Assembly (NCBI RefSeq): GCF_012489685.1 | Contig: NC_080043.1 | Span: 55,636,289 to 55,700,288 of the forward strand | DNA length: 64,000 bases | Origin: Lotus japonicus | Taxonomy: Eukaryota; Streptophyta; Magnoliopsida; Fabales; Fabaceae | Direction of reading: 5' to 3' | Part shown: positions 1 through 10,957 of the stretch, piece by piece | Layout: every line of letters starts with the position of its first letter | Numbering within the stretch: the first letter of the stretch is position 1 | Notes under the pieces: model-generated | Told to the model about the DNA's origin: nothing | Seen by the model: the letters and a program-made list of their open reading frames with translations, nothing else | Database searches by the model: none | Position numbers and translations under genes: made by a program

Positions 1-807
1 TAAAATAAAATAATTATTTTTCTCTCTCATTCCATAATATAAAGAATAGTGGAAAGAAGAGGGAAATGAGTTGAATGAATCCAATTCATAAATTTCAATA
101 ACAAAGAAAATTCTTACAAATCCAAAAGAGCATACTACAACATACTTTTTTCATGAAATAAACAAATCTAGCATGAATTTGTTAAAATCATCCTAAAGCT
201 CTAACGTGAACAGGAAGAGCTCTGATCTAACGAGGAGAAGCTCTGATCTTGCACAAATTTGGACTTGAGAGTAGAGATTCACACCGAGAGAAAGGGCTTT
301 GTGGGTGAAAGAGGGGATTTGTAAGTGAAGAAGAAGAAACGCGAGGAAGAAGGGGGAGAGGAACGGAGGGAGGAGCCGTGGTGAGGGGGATAAGATTTCA
401 AGAGGAAGAAGAGAAGTGAGGAAAAGGAGAGGAGAGGAAGAAAGGAAGGGAAGGGAAGAAGAAGGTTTCGGTCAAAAGGAAGAAGAGAACGATGATTGTG
501 GTTGTGGGTGACCGGAACAATGAAAAAGAGCTTAAAGCGGTTCAAGATGTTACAGTCTAGACCTTTAGGTCGATAATTGTTTTTATCCCTTTGGGCAGAT
601 TCAACCATTTTTTACCATTGATTTTTTTTTCGTTTTTTAATTTAATCATATATCTTTTTAAATATCAATTAAATTGATATTTAAATTTAAATTAATATTA
701 GATGGAATAAATAATATAAATATATGAAATTTTGTACGACCAAATTGAAAGTAAAATAAGATATTAATTATAAGAGTAAAATGTGCATCGATAATTTATG
801 AGTACAT
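1..807. other. AT-rich flank without a recognisable gene
   Basis: No convincing gene. A purine-rich tract (about 290-500, mostly GAAGAAG/GGAGAGG) produces a low-complexity open frame on the minus strand, rich in Pro, Ser, Phe and Leu. I do not accept it as coding. The last five bases (803-807, TACAT) are the left target-site duplication of the gypsy element that follows. Confidence 0.6.
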
Positions 808-1129
808 TGTTCCTGCCATGAACATTGAGATATAGTGTAGTACCTTTAGTAGAGAGATTGCACTAAGAGAGAAAGTATCTAGAGAGAGTGTGTAACTTCT
901 TAGAGAGAGAAAGTAACCGAATCTCAAGTGTGTATTGATCGAATGAGCCAAACGTCTTTTACAAATGGTAACTGCTCCGTATTTATAGTACGGGAGCTAG
1001 GCCTAATGAGTATAACTGCCTCTGCTGGCCGGTTGGGCCTCGCGGGAGGAGGCCCAATTCCAAGGCTGGGCGACCGCTACTTGGCGGGTAACCCCTGGGT
1101 GTAGGCCCCCTAGGGGCTCGCCCAATCCA
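808..1129 (-). repeat. 3' LTR of gypsy element G1
   Basis: It starts (plus strand) TGTTCCTGCCATGAAC and ends CCCAATCCA, so the minus strand reads TGGATT...GGAACA with TG/CA ends. A TATTTATAG promoter-like stretch lies near 981. The inner end is uncertain: a second TGGACT start would place it at 1137. It pairs with the LTR at 10630-10952. Confidence 0.88.
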
Positions 1130-1607
1130 CCAGTCCACAAGACACCGAGCACGAAGCTTGAGGGCTAAGTGTGTCTTTAAGTGTCAAAATAACTAACTTA
1201 AAGCGCTACGTGTACAAAAATATTTAGATCGCCAACATGGCGTTTAAAACTAGTAAAATTTCACAAGTCCATGAGTCAACGAGCGGCGATCGCGGAGCAT
1301 TTGGTCACCTTGCTTGATGGGCGGTCATGGTGAGTTTGGTCGCCTAGCGCGCCAACACGTCAGCGAAGTGGAAGGGTCGGCGTATCTTTGAAATCCCAAC
1401 TGGCACTTTCGAAGCGTCACTTCACGTCATGGAGGGTGGAATTTGAACTAACCCCATGCTTCCTACGCCTCCCAAGGTTGCGTTGTTTGTTTTTTCAAGG
1501 CAATCATTCCCTTCTGTCATTATGAGGCGCAACTCCCCATCTTCTGCACGCAATGAAACGGACGCTCAAATCCTACACGCGTCCTGTGCCGTCACCAATC
1601 CCTTGCC

Positions 1608-1615
1608 TATAAAAA
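1608..1615 (+). promoter_or_regulatory. TATA box of the antisense gene in gypsy G1
   Basis: TATAAAAA in the context CCTTGCCTATAAAAACCC, about 210 bases before the ATG at 1822 and on the strand opposite to gag. The context is a typical plant TATA box. A transcription start near 1640 is inferred. Confidence 0.6.
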
Positions 1616-1821
1616 CCCTCATTCCCCATCATTTGCCACTTTCGAATCCTCCACTCTTCTCATTTCTGATTTCTTCCAAACGATCTCCGACCTATCATAA
1701 TTCTCGCACTGTCGCCTACCAACCTTTCGGCTACCCTTTGTTTACTTTCGTTCCCGGAGAACTCCCTACTCCAACCACAGTGCCCGTTATCGACAATCCC
1801 CATTCCTCCTTATTTTCCCCA

Positions 1822-2243
1822 ATGGTGATCTCCAAACGCCAAATCAGGAACTCTTCTCGCCAAGGCGCCCCGACCTCTCCTTCGCGACAAGTTCCAACGC
1901 TTAGGGGGCCAACTGGGCCTCCACACCCCGGCGGGGTACCACTGGCGGCATCGGAGGTCCTTTCGGTTGAGAACCTCCGCTACTCTTTTTCCTGTTGCCA
2001 AAAAGTCCCCCCTCCCCAAGAAGCCATCGACCAACCTTCTGAATACGAAGACTTCCTCTCTATTTCGGAACTGTCCTTGGAGATTGGGGGCTTTTGCCGC
2101 GAGGTTCCTCTGGACAACATCCTTGTTTATAGCGGCTGCTCGAGTGACGATCGCCCCTGGCGACATCGACTGGCTGGCGACCCCCACAGTTCTCACTTCT
2201 TCTTCGTCTACGATTACATGTTCATCGAACTGGGAATAAGAGG
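1822..2243 (+). pseudogene. Antisense ORF of Tat gypsy element, N-terminal part (PF04195-like), truncated
   Basis: This reading frame runs opposite to gag and sits just inside the 3' LTR. The ATG at 1822 gives a basic, Ser/Pro-rich leader, then PSEYEDFLSISE, an SLEIGGFCREVPLDNILVYSG-like stretch and DYMFIELGIR. That pattern matches from memory the 'putative gypsy type transposon' family (Pfam PF04195), where ELGIR is normally followed by LPF and a conserved helical core. The family match comes from memory; the motifs are visible in the sequence. The frame is cut at about 2231-2243 by an Athila-like LTR. The open frame upstream of 1822 is treated as leader because it has no family similarity. 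The matching C-terminal half is seen in gypsy G2 (41237-42824). Confidence 0.65.
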
Positions 2244-3466
2244 TTTTAATATCGAATCCACACGGACCGTGAGTGAGAATTATGGTTTAAGCTTGAAGCT
2301 TGTGAGTTTTGAAAGCAAGTAAATTTCAGAATTTGATTTGATTGATTTTGACAAAGAGTTTGCAAAATAAGCAAAAGTAAAGAGTTGAAAATATCAATTG
2401 ATAAAGATGTCTTGGGTTATCGATCATCCAATCATCTCTAATCAACCTACCATATGAAAATGAAACCTTGATTCAATCCCTTGTTGTTCTAGCCTAGTTA
2501 CTCACTTATTAATTACTCACATAAGCAATTCTCTCATACTAAAAGCTAAGCTCAATTCCTTGTGTACTTAGTCATTCATATGAGGTTTTAGATCATGCAA
2601 ATTCAGGCCAACAAAACTCAACCCTTACTCTATTCCTAGAAGCAAGCATAGAAGGATCAATTCCAACCCAAGTCCCTAAACCACAACAATCTTCCGTTAT
2701 GGTTATAGTTTAGCCTTTAGCAAGGGTGCACACAAGCTAATCATGCAATATAGAATTGAAATTCAAGGTAGATTCAAGAACAAAAGCATAGGGATAGGAA
2801 CTAACAACTAGAGAATCATGAAATCACTTAAACCCAAAGTAAGGAGAGAACTAGCTACTCATGGCTAGGAAATCCATACAAGAAATGTAAAGAAAACCTG
2901 GAAAATACAAGGTGGAAGCTTCCTACAAGCCCCAAAAGCACCAAAATGGCCTAAGGCCTTATTTATAGGCATTCAGGTCGAGCAGGGGTGCTCAAGCGCT
3001 GCCCTGGGGCGCTTGAGTGCCCATGTGGCAGAAGCTTGCTCCCCTCATCTGGAAGGTTGGCGCTGGAGCGCCAGGCATGGGCGCTTGAGCACCAGACACA
3101 CGTTCTGATGGTCTTTTTGGCTTCTAGTAACCCCCCTTTGAATATTTCCATCAATTCTTCAAGCTTTTTGGCCTTCCCTCTTCATGAGTTACCTATTGAA
3201 GTACTTAAGGACCAAGACAAGGAAAAATATCAAGAAATTCAAAGGGTTTTTAAGCACAATAGTCCTCACAATTCCATCGAAAACAAATGCAAGTCCTAAA
3301 CTCTATAAAAATGCAAGAAAGACCCTTATAAAACTACATAATTACTAAAACCAAACAAAAACTCAAATGAAGATAAAAATGCATGAAACACTACATGAGA
3401 CAAAGAGAAAAGACTCAAAACACACAAAGAAATTACCCAAAAAACACTACTAAAATAGGGTCATCA
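2231..3466 (-). repeat. Athila/Ogre-like solo LTR, minus orientation, bridging two different elements
   Basis: The minus strand starts TGATGACCCTATTTTAG at 3466 and has a TATA-like CCTATAAATAAGG near 2955-2967, as expected of an LTR. There are no coding domains, and short antisense frames are ignored. The left end is not sharp (2231-2243). The left neighbour is the gypsy G1 antisense gene and the right neighbour is mid-RT of a Sirevirus. The flanking bases (CGAAC left, GCTAC right) are not a target duplication. This fits an LTR formed by recombination between two separate insertions. Confidence 0.55.
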
Positions 3467-4790
3467 GCTACAGTCAACAAGAAGGCATAGATTACACTGA
3501 AACCTTTGCTTCTGTAGCAAGGTTAGAAGCTATAAGTTTGTTGATTTCATTCTCTGTGAATCACAACATTTTCCTTCATCAAATGGATGTCAAGAGCGTG
3601 TTTCTCAACGGTTACATTTCTGAAGAAGTGTATGTTCATCAACCCCCTGGGTTTGAAGATGCTCAACATCCTGACCATGTCTTCAAGTTAAAGAAATATC
3701 TTTATGGCTTAAAGCAAGCTCCAAGAGCATGGTATGTGAGACTCAGTACATTCCTTCTAGAAAATGGGTTCGTAAGGGGTAAAGTGGATACAACTCTCTT
3801 TTGTAAATCTTACAAACATGATATTCTGATTGTACAAATCTATGTTGATGATATTATATTTGGCTCTGCTAATCCTTCTCTTTGCAACGAATTTTCTAAG
3901 TTAATGCAGGCTGAATTTGAAATGAGTATGATGGGAGAACTCAAGTACTTTCTGGGAATTCAAGTAGATCAACAACCAGAAGCAACGTACATTCATCAAA
4001 GTAAATATACCAAAGAACTTCTGAAGAAGTTCAACATGTCAGAATGTATTCCTGCTAAGACACCAATGCATCCCACATGCATTTTGGAGGTAGAAGACAC
4101 AAGCTCAAAGGTTTGTCAGAAGCTCTATCGTGGTATGATATGCTCTCTTCTCTATCTGACTGCATCCAGGTCGGATATTCTGTTTAGTGTACATTTGTGT
4201 GCTCATTTCCAATCAGATCCTAGAGAAACTCACTTAACTATTGTTAAGAGAATTCTCAAATATCTGAAAGGTTCTACTAACCTAGGCTTGATGTATAAAA
4301 TGACATCAGAGTATAAGCTTCCAGGTTATTGTGACGGTGACAATGCTAGAGATAGAACTGAAAGGAAAAGTACTTCTAGAAATTGTCAATTTTAGGGAAA
4401 TAACTTAGTATCATGGGCGAGCAAGAGGCAATCCACAATTTCACTGTCCACTGCAGAGGCAGAATATATATATCAGCAGCTATTTGCAGCACTCGGATGC
4501 TCTGGATGAAACATCAGCTTGAAGATTATCAGATCTTTGAGAGCAATATCCCAATCTATTTGACAACACTGTTGTTATTTCTCTAAGTAAGAATCCTATC
4601 TTACACTCAAGGGCCAAGCATATTGAGGTAAAGTATCATTTTATTAGACATTATGTTTAGAAGGGCGTACTTCTTTCTGAAGTTTGTGGATATTAACCAT
4701 CAATGCGCAGATATCTTCACAAAGCCCTTAGCAGAGGATAGATTTAAGTTTATTCTGAAGAATCTGAACATGGACTTTTGTCCAACGTGA
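3467..4790 (+). pseudogene. Sirevirus S1 reverse transcriptase-RNase H fragment
   Basis: The frame reads YSQQEGIDYTETFASVARLEA, then QMDVKSVFLNG, PPGFED, LYGLKQAPRAW and the catalytic YVDDIIFGS (YVDD box). It continues through FLGIQV, SRSDILFSVHLCA and an RNase H region with LSTAEAEYI (near 4450), after a stop at 4393-4395. The end of pol (ADIFTKPLAEDRF, near 4705-4745) is still readable with further shifts. The N-terminal third of RT is missing. At least one stop and small frameshifts lie between 4390 and 4580, so it cannot make functional enzyme. The copia assignment rests on the YVDD box and the ADIFTKPL end. Confidence 0.93.
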
Positions 4791-5247
4791 AGACTTATTC
4801 AGAACTTCTGACTATGATGCTTTTGCCTTTATCAGATGATGTCTAGTTCAGAATGTTACTTAATCAGAAGATGAGTACCCATTGGTATTCCTTCTGGGAT
4901 AAGACATTAAACGCGTGTCAGATTTATTCTGATGCCTTGTTCCTTGTGCCTCTCGGGAATTTCTGTTGTAATGATCTTATCTACTTAATTCTCCATCGCG
5001 TGTTATTAGTATTTATTGCTTATTATTACCACATTAATTCATAGTCGTTGATTTTTACTTTTGTCTTTTGGTTTTTCAACTACTCAGCGGTTACTTTTGA
5101 AAACCACTACTTACCCACGTTCTCACACACGTTCCCATCACTTCACTCACTCACACATATTTTCAAATCACTATGTGTGTTTCCTATTCTCTCCATTCTC
5201 TCTCATGTTTTCATCTCTCTCTTTACCCAAAACATTCAACCTTCACC

Positions 5248-8083
5248 ATGCCTCAATTCAACTGCTCCGACCTTCAAGAGCAAATTGCACTTAAGCACAT
5301 GGCTAGAGAGCAAGCAGAGAAGGCTTCCAATGAAAGTTCTTCAAGGTTTCCAACCATGGTTGTTGGACTTCCCACCGGACAATCTGCACCAAGGGAGGGT
5401 TCTCAACCCAGAACTGAAGAACATCCTCAACAACAAGAGGAGATTGACTTGGAAGACCAAGAGGAGGCCATTCCAATCACTCAGAGGACTGTCGTCGTTC
5501 ACTGCACTTTCAGAGTTGAAGAATTCACTGTTCTCAAAGAACTCTGGGTAGACTTTGAGAATCTGGCTGACAACGGCATCAACATCCGACCGGAAATGGA
5601 AGCACAAGGTTGGAATAACTACTTTGAAAGGCTAACTGGGCCAATCTACACAAAGTTGGTCAAGGAATTATGGAAACATGCTGAGTGTGACAACTACCAT
5701 GTTGTCTAACATGTTATGGGTAGAAAGATCGTCATTTCAGAGAAGTCAATTTCTCTCCTTCTAGGAATGGAGTATGGCGTGGGAAAGCGGTTCCAGAACG
5801 TGAGCAATGGGATTCGTGAGACGAAGCCCATAGTAAACAAGGAACTCTTTGTCAAGTGGGAGCCAAAGAAGACAGAGTACAAGTCCAGTGATCTTCATCC
5901 AGCTCTGAGAGTTTAGCACAAGATCATCCTCTCCTGCATCAATCCAAGGCCGATCCAGCTTTTCTGACTACATCAATGCTACTCAGAAGTTGATGATCTA
6001 TCTGATCCAAAAGAAAAAGAAGTTGTGCCTACCCTTCTTCATTTTCTCCTACCTCAATGAATGCATTAAGAAGTCCAGAACCACTGCCGATGAGAAGAAG
6101 ACTTTTATTTACCACATTCCCTTTAGGAAAATTCTCTCCGACATATTTGTGGAAAGCAAGCTGGTAGAAGATCTGATTGCTGCGGGTTGCACAGAGGATC
6201 TGACCGCCACTTCTGGACAGGCCTTCAACTTGAAGAAGATGAAGATAGTGACAGAGGTTGCTGCTCCTCCCTCTAATGAGACTCAGGAGCAGATCATCCA
6301 GAAGAGGATTGTCATTGATGACTACCCTATGTGGACAAAGCTGGACTCCCCAGATGCTATTCAGGAGTATGTCAATCTTCTGAGGGAACAGGGAGTTGAC
6401 GTGGAATTTGAAGATTTCTTCAACTCACTTCCAGAATGTCCATCAGACATGTCCAGACCTTCCAGGAAGAGGCTTCAGGAGTCAGACTCTGACACTGAGA
6501 AGAAATCCAAGAAGAAGAAGGCTAAGAAGATCAAGACTGAAACAAAGGCGGCTAAGCCTCAACCCACTCAGAGCAGAGTTCCAAGGATAACCAGATCCTT
6601 TGCCAAGGAGACAAGTAAGTCTCAAGTTGTTGTTTCTTTTGTGTCTATCATTACTGTTAATGTCATCCCTTCATCCTCTTCAACCCAAACACTCCCTCCT
6701 TTTTTTGCCCCACTTGTTCCAAAATATCAATCTCTCACAACTCTTCTCCCCTCAACCTCTGCCATTTCCACATCTGCAATTGCAGTCGCTACCACTCCAG
6801 AACAAAACACTTCTCCACCTCCCAAACCAGATCTTCTAGATCGAATCCGCTAAGCAGCATCTGCCCCAACTCCTCCAATTATTCAACTTCCCCTTCCAAA
6901 TAACCTAGAACTACCATCTTCTCCTATAAACACATCCTCCATATAAAGAGAATTTCAAAACGTTCTGCAAGAGAGAACCTCTGGACTCGATGAAATTTTT
7001 GATCCAGTTCTTCCATCCTCTTCTCTTTTCAACTTCACACCTCTGAGCGTTGAGTTTACCACCTTTTCTTCACCTGATTCCTCACAAATCTCTTTGTCTA
7101 ACTATTCTCCAGTTATTTCAAAAGATTTTGTGTTCTCCAACATTGATCCTCAACCCATTCCTGATCAGATGACTCAGATTCATCCCCCAACTTCTGTTCA
7201 AGAGGCAACCAGTTCTAACCAAGCCGCTGCTACTCAACCTCATCCTCAACCAAATCTCCCAATCATCCCCTATGCTTATCCAGAGCCTACCAACCTTCTG
7301 GAATGCATTAACATCGTTAATGATAGGGCAACAACAAGGCTGAGAAATCTCTATGCTTTCACTAACTCAAGTGAGAAGCCCAATCTGGTTGATGCTCAAT
7401 GGGATAGATTTTGTAGCTGGATGCAAGGCTACATGGAGGACATCCATTCTTTTGCGGATCAAGAGCGCTTTGACCGGGTTGAAGCTGCACGAGCAAAGAA
7501 AGAAGTTATGGCTGAAAGAATACAAGTTCTTTTGGAATCTAGACTCTTCACTCTTCTGAGAGAAGCCAGTTAGAACACCTAGAATCGGAAAGAACACTAT
7601 AAAGAAGCCAAGTCAAGAAGAGCTAAAGCTGAAGCTAAGGAAGCTGAATTAGAAAAACTTGTTGCTCAAGCTGAAGATATGGCAAGAGCTGCTGCTGCCA
7701 AGCTCGAGGATGCCAAGCTAGAGGCCGCCAGGAAGGAGGCTGAATGCTTGGAAGCTCTGGAAATAGCCGCCAAGTTGGAAGCTGAAGTTGCTGCCTTAAA
7801 GGCTCATGCTCTTGATTTTGCTTCTGCTTCTGCTTCTGACTCCGCCTCTACTCTGATTTCAACCTCTGCCATGGTTGTAAGCACTGCCTCGATTACTACT
7901 GCTGCTCCTAATACTTCATCAGTTCAAGATGCTCCGCCCACTTCTGCTCAACTTGGCCCCTCAACGCTTGCCACGACAATTTATGTTCTTCAGAGGCACA
8001 TTGAAGAACATATTGCATTCAATCTGAGTATGAAACAGATGATGGACCTCATTCTGTCAAGACTCCCAAACCCAAACCCTTAG
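5248..8083 (+). pseudogene. Sirevirus S1 extra 3' ORF (plant transposon protein-like), decayed
   Basis: It starts at ATG 5248 and reads on to the stop at 8083 in several pieces (5248-5709, 5716-5916, 5990-6853, 7094-7573, 7679-8083) separated by stops and shifts. It matches the intact 966-codon ORF at 26268-29168 along its length: FPTMVVGLPTGQ versus FPHMVVGLATGQ, the GRKIVISEKS block, KSRTTA, AGCTEDLT and the C-terminal Ala/Glu-rich coiled coil. It occupies the place of the env-like ORF of SIRE1-type elements. I see no clear membrane segment. The function is unknown. Confidence 0.85.
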
Positions 8084-8232
8084 TTTATTAGGAATTTCTT
8101 TTCTTTTGTCTCTATATTTATTTTAGTTTTTATCTTATGTTCTGATTTTCACTATCTATATATATACAAGTTTTTGCTTCTGACTCTTTCTTTATGTTAT
8201 CTTATTTTCTAATCTTGTGAACTTAGTCATTT

Positions 8233-8763
8233 CCAAGGGGGAGTACATTGTACTTCAATGCTAAGTTTTTCACACTGTTAGTCCTTTTTGCTTATGACAA
8301 AAAGGGGGAGTACACCCACTTTTTAATATGTTTTATTTTTTTGAGAATTTGAAGTGATCAATCATTATAACTATAGATCTTTCATGCGGCAATAGCAAGG
8401 AATACATTTCACTTCTTCTGCAGTGACCATATGCTCTGATTCCTTTTAATAGATCTGATACTCTAACGCTTATATTTTTATGATAAACTATTAAATACAC
8501 AACTCTAATTGACATATCACTCTGATCACTTTCTTCAATTTAGCTCAAAATCTAGACTATTCTAATGTTTTTATTAAGTCATAGATTCAGGGGGAGCTTA
8601 GCTTAGAATCAAGCTTATTACTTGGATTTAGAAGGAGCTATATAAACTATGTACATCAGGATAAGTTTAACTCTGATATCTATAACTCTGAGTATATTCA
8701 GTTTATTGTTTAAGAATTGTTCATCAAAATACTCGGTTTTGTCATCATCAAAAAGGGGGAGAT
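8233..8763 (+). other. Sirevirus S1 multiple polypurine motifs
   Basis: Four AGGGGGAG motifs stand between the last ORF and the 3' LTR (near 8237, 8303, 8587 and 8756). The last, AAAAAGGGGGAGAT, abuts the LTR and is the probable polypurine tract priming plus-strand synthesis. Repeated PPT-like motifs here are a known Sirevirus hallmark. The same four occur in inverse order in S2. Confidence 0.8.
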
Positions 8764-9919
8764 TGTAAGACCAAGATTTGGTCAAGTGGTACAACTCTAT
8801 GTTTTGATGATAACAAGTTTATTATTGTGCATGAACAATTAGGGTACTCTAACGCTTGTCCTTTTTAAGTGTGTGACAGATAGGTTTTGACTCTGATTCT
8901 AAGGCATATACATATCAGAATATGAAGACCCAAGAGTAACCAAAGTAATGCTTCTGCAATCACTACTTTCTTCTAATCGGTAGTAAATGCTTCAGATACT
9001 CTGAAGACTAAAGCTCTGATAAGGACTCTAAAAGACTCAAGCATTGAAGTTCTGAAGACCAGAAGTTCTGAGGAAAGGTCCAGAAGCTGTAGACTTGAAG
9101 ACTTTGAAGTCCAAGTGTAAGTTGGCTCTCAAGATCAAAGCACTTCAAATTCTCAAGACCAGATGTTCAGAGTGAACGGTCCAGAAGTAGAAGTTCTGAA
9201 GGTCATAAGATCCAAGCTTCCTTCTGACTGTGATCACATTGCTTCACAAGTTCCAACATGAAGCGTCACCCAAGATCAGGAGTCAACTAGGCTAAGGCAA
9301 TGTCATTGTCATTCGTACAAAAGAAAGTGTACCATTCTGACTGCCTTACCTACGACGTTCAGCCACAGCAGGTTCTGGAAAATCCAGTATTTCCCTCCAA
9401 CGGATGGATTCTTTCAAACAGATACAAACTCTAAACCTTGGAGTATTTAAAGTCTGAAGATAGAAGAAATTGGCTAAGAAACTATTGAGCATACAAGTGA
9501 AAACTTTCAAGATACCTTAGCAATATTTCTTCATTGTACTTATTGTCTTTACCTTTGCTTATTTCAGAATCATTTCTTTGTAAACCAAACCTTCAACAAA
9601 CTTTGTGTGTATTTTCCTTGAGAGACCGGTGAGGTCAGTATTCTTGAGAAGACTAAGACAAGGTTGTCTTAGTGTTGCTAGTTCATAGGTTGTTAGTCAA
9701 TGAGCAAGGTGTGCTAGTGCAGTTGTAACAATCTTTGAATAGTGAATTGCCTTCATTCTAAGAAGGAAGAAATCACCTTAACGGGTGGATTGGATTAGCT
9801 TGAGTGATTCATCAAGTGAACCAGGATAAAATCATTGCGTGCTCTTCTCTATCCTTGATCCTTAAAACTTCAAAATCCTATTCAACCCCCCCCCCCTTCT
9901 AGTGTTTTTCATACCTTCA
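8764..9919 (+). repeat. 3' LTR of Sirevirus S1
   Basis: Starts TGTAAGACCAAGATTTGG and ends ATACCTTCA, 1156 bp. It is homologous to 38492-39554 (plus) and 23664-24871 (minus). It is rich in CTCTGA/TCAGAAG and GAAGTTCTGA words. A TGGAGTATTTAAAG stretch near 9440 resembles the LTR promoter. A long C homopolymer lies near 9886-9896. Confidence 0.92.
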
Positions 9920-10485
9920 GACTTAACCGCATCTGACGTTGCACTGATCACCATTTTTGTATTGAAGTAAAGGAGGTGATCCTTCGGATCGGTTCTGCCG
10001 ATGTAGGATTCCAACACCAGGTTCTTCATGTTATCCGAAATGGCGACTTCTCGCACCTCGACCGAGAAAGGTTCAAACTCAGCCACCGCCTCTGCCTCGC
10101 GCACGCCTTCATCCTGCTGTTCGTGGCGAAAGAACTCGAGTTGTTCTTAGAGGTATTCGTTGCGTTGCCTGATCTTATCGACGCTTCGCATCATACGCCG
10201 CCAGTCGCTCTGAGTAATGGTCTGCTGAGGCGAAGGAGTCAAGTTCTCCGACGGAGCTGGTGATTGTGCCGGAGATCCATGCTGCGAAGGAGGAGAGGGC
10301 GAAGTTGGCAGCGGTGGAGTAGGAGAAGGTGGCGGAGGAGAAGCAGGTGGCAACGAAGCCAATTGCTCCTGCTGAACCTCCGCACGACGTGCTCGAACTA
10401 CACGTCCTTGCACCTGAGCGCAACACGGAGGCGATACGCGCCTTCGCTCCGGCGAATCGCGACGTCGTCGACGACGTGTTTCCAT
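9920..10485 (-). pseudogene. gypsy G1 gag, N-terminal part, interrupted
   Basis: The start codon at 10485-10483 opens METRRRRRR, followed by a Pro/Ser-rich linker and a coiled-coil stretch DKIRQRNEYL. A TAA at 10149-10147 breaks the frame. After it, EAVAEFEPFSVEVREV and HLLYFNTKMV resemble the start of the retrotransposon gag domain in gypsy G2 (46341 downward). The frame ends after SDAVK at 9920, where the Sirevirus S1 LTR begins. In G2 the same residues continue with CRMFP. Confidence 0.85.
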
Positions 10486-10610
10486 CCCGAATCGCCTAGA
10501 AAACGCTGAAATCCTCAAAATTCAAAGATGAGCAAAGAATTGAACAAAAATCAGAACTTCTTTTCGATGTGCAAACAATCCACGTGATCCGGGAGTAGAA
10601 AATTTACGGT

Positions 10611-10629
10611 TCCCCACAGATTGCGCGAA
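10611..10629 (-). other. Primer-binding site of gypsy G1 (degenerate)
   Basis: On the minus strand the bases after the LTR end GGAACA read TTCGCGCAATCTGTGGGGA. This is a mutated version of the G2 site TTTGGCGCCGTCTGTGGGGA. The location and the shared CTGTGGGGA core support a PBS. The tRNA used is not determined. Confidence 0.6.
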
Positions 10630-10952
10630 TGTTCCTGCCATGAACATTGAGATAGAGTGCAGTACCTATAGTAGAGAGATTGCACTAAGAGAGAGAATAT
10701 CTAGAGAAAGAGTGTAACTGCTTAGAGAGAGAAAGTAACCGAATCTCAAAGTGTGTATTAATCGAATGAGCCAGAAGTCCTTTACAAATGGTAATCGCTC
10801 CATATTTATAGTAGGGGAGCTGGGCCTAATGCGTATAACTGCCTCTACTGAGCCGGTTTGGCCTCGTGGTAGGAGGCCCAATTCCCAGGCTGGGCGACCG
10901 CTACTTGACGGGTAACCCCTGGATATTGGCCCCTAGGGGCTCGCCTAGTCCA
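10630..10952 (-). repeat. 5' LTR of gypsy element G1
   Basis: Same family as 808-1129, about 90% identical by eye. Plus-strand start TGTTCCTGCCATGAAC, end CGCCTAGTCCA. It is followed by the TACAT duplication at 10953-10957. The TATTTATAG near 10803 is the likely TATA element on the minus strand. Confidence 0.92.
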
Positions 10953-10957
10953 TACAT

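Larger units (their letters stand above)
3467..9919 (+). mobile_element. Sirevirus (Ty1/copia) S1, 5'-truncated
   Basis: The order is partial RT, RNase H, an extra 3' ORF, repeated polypurine motifs and the 3' LTR, all on plus. The 5' LTR, gag, protease, integrase and the first part of RT are missing: the sequence enters RT directly after the Athila-like LTR. The right LTR end (CCTTCA, 9919) sits inside the gypsy G1 gag, so S1 inserted into G1. GACTT (9920-9924) would be one half of its target duplication; the other half was lost. Confidence 0.9.
808..10952 (-). mobile_element. Tat-type Ty3/gypsy retrotransposon (element G1) with nested insertions
   Basis: Two LTRs of one family (808-1129 and 10630-10952), both in minus orientation, bound this unit. 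They are flanked by a perfect 5-bp direct repeat, TACAT (803-807 and 10953-10957), so both ends belong to one insertion. On the minus strand the order is 5' LTR (10952-10630), primer-binding site, gag N-terminus (10485-9920), foreign sequence, antisense gene N-terminus (1822-2243, plus strand), 3' LTR. Protease, RT, RNase H and integrase are missing. A Sirevirus interrupts gag right after the SDAVK codons, and an Athila-like LTR interrupts the antisense gene. By eye the LTRs differ at roughly 30 of 320 positions, which suggests an old insertion. Confidence 0.93.

Noticed and set aside
279..608. 109-codon minus-strand frame near the window start
   Set aside because: Low-complexity Ser/Pro/Phe/Leu product of a purine-rich tract; no domain and no gene context.
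1810..2196. 128-codon minus-strand frame overlapping the gypsy antisense gene
   Set aside because: Complement shadow of the PF04195-like frame; the plus-strand frame has family motifs and a TATA box.
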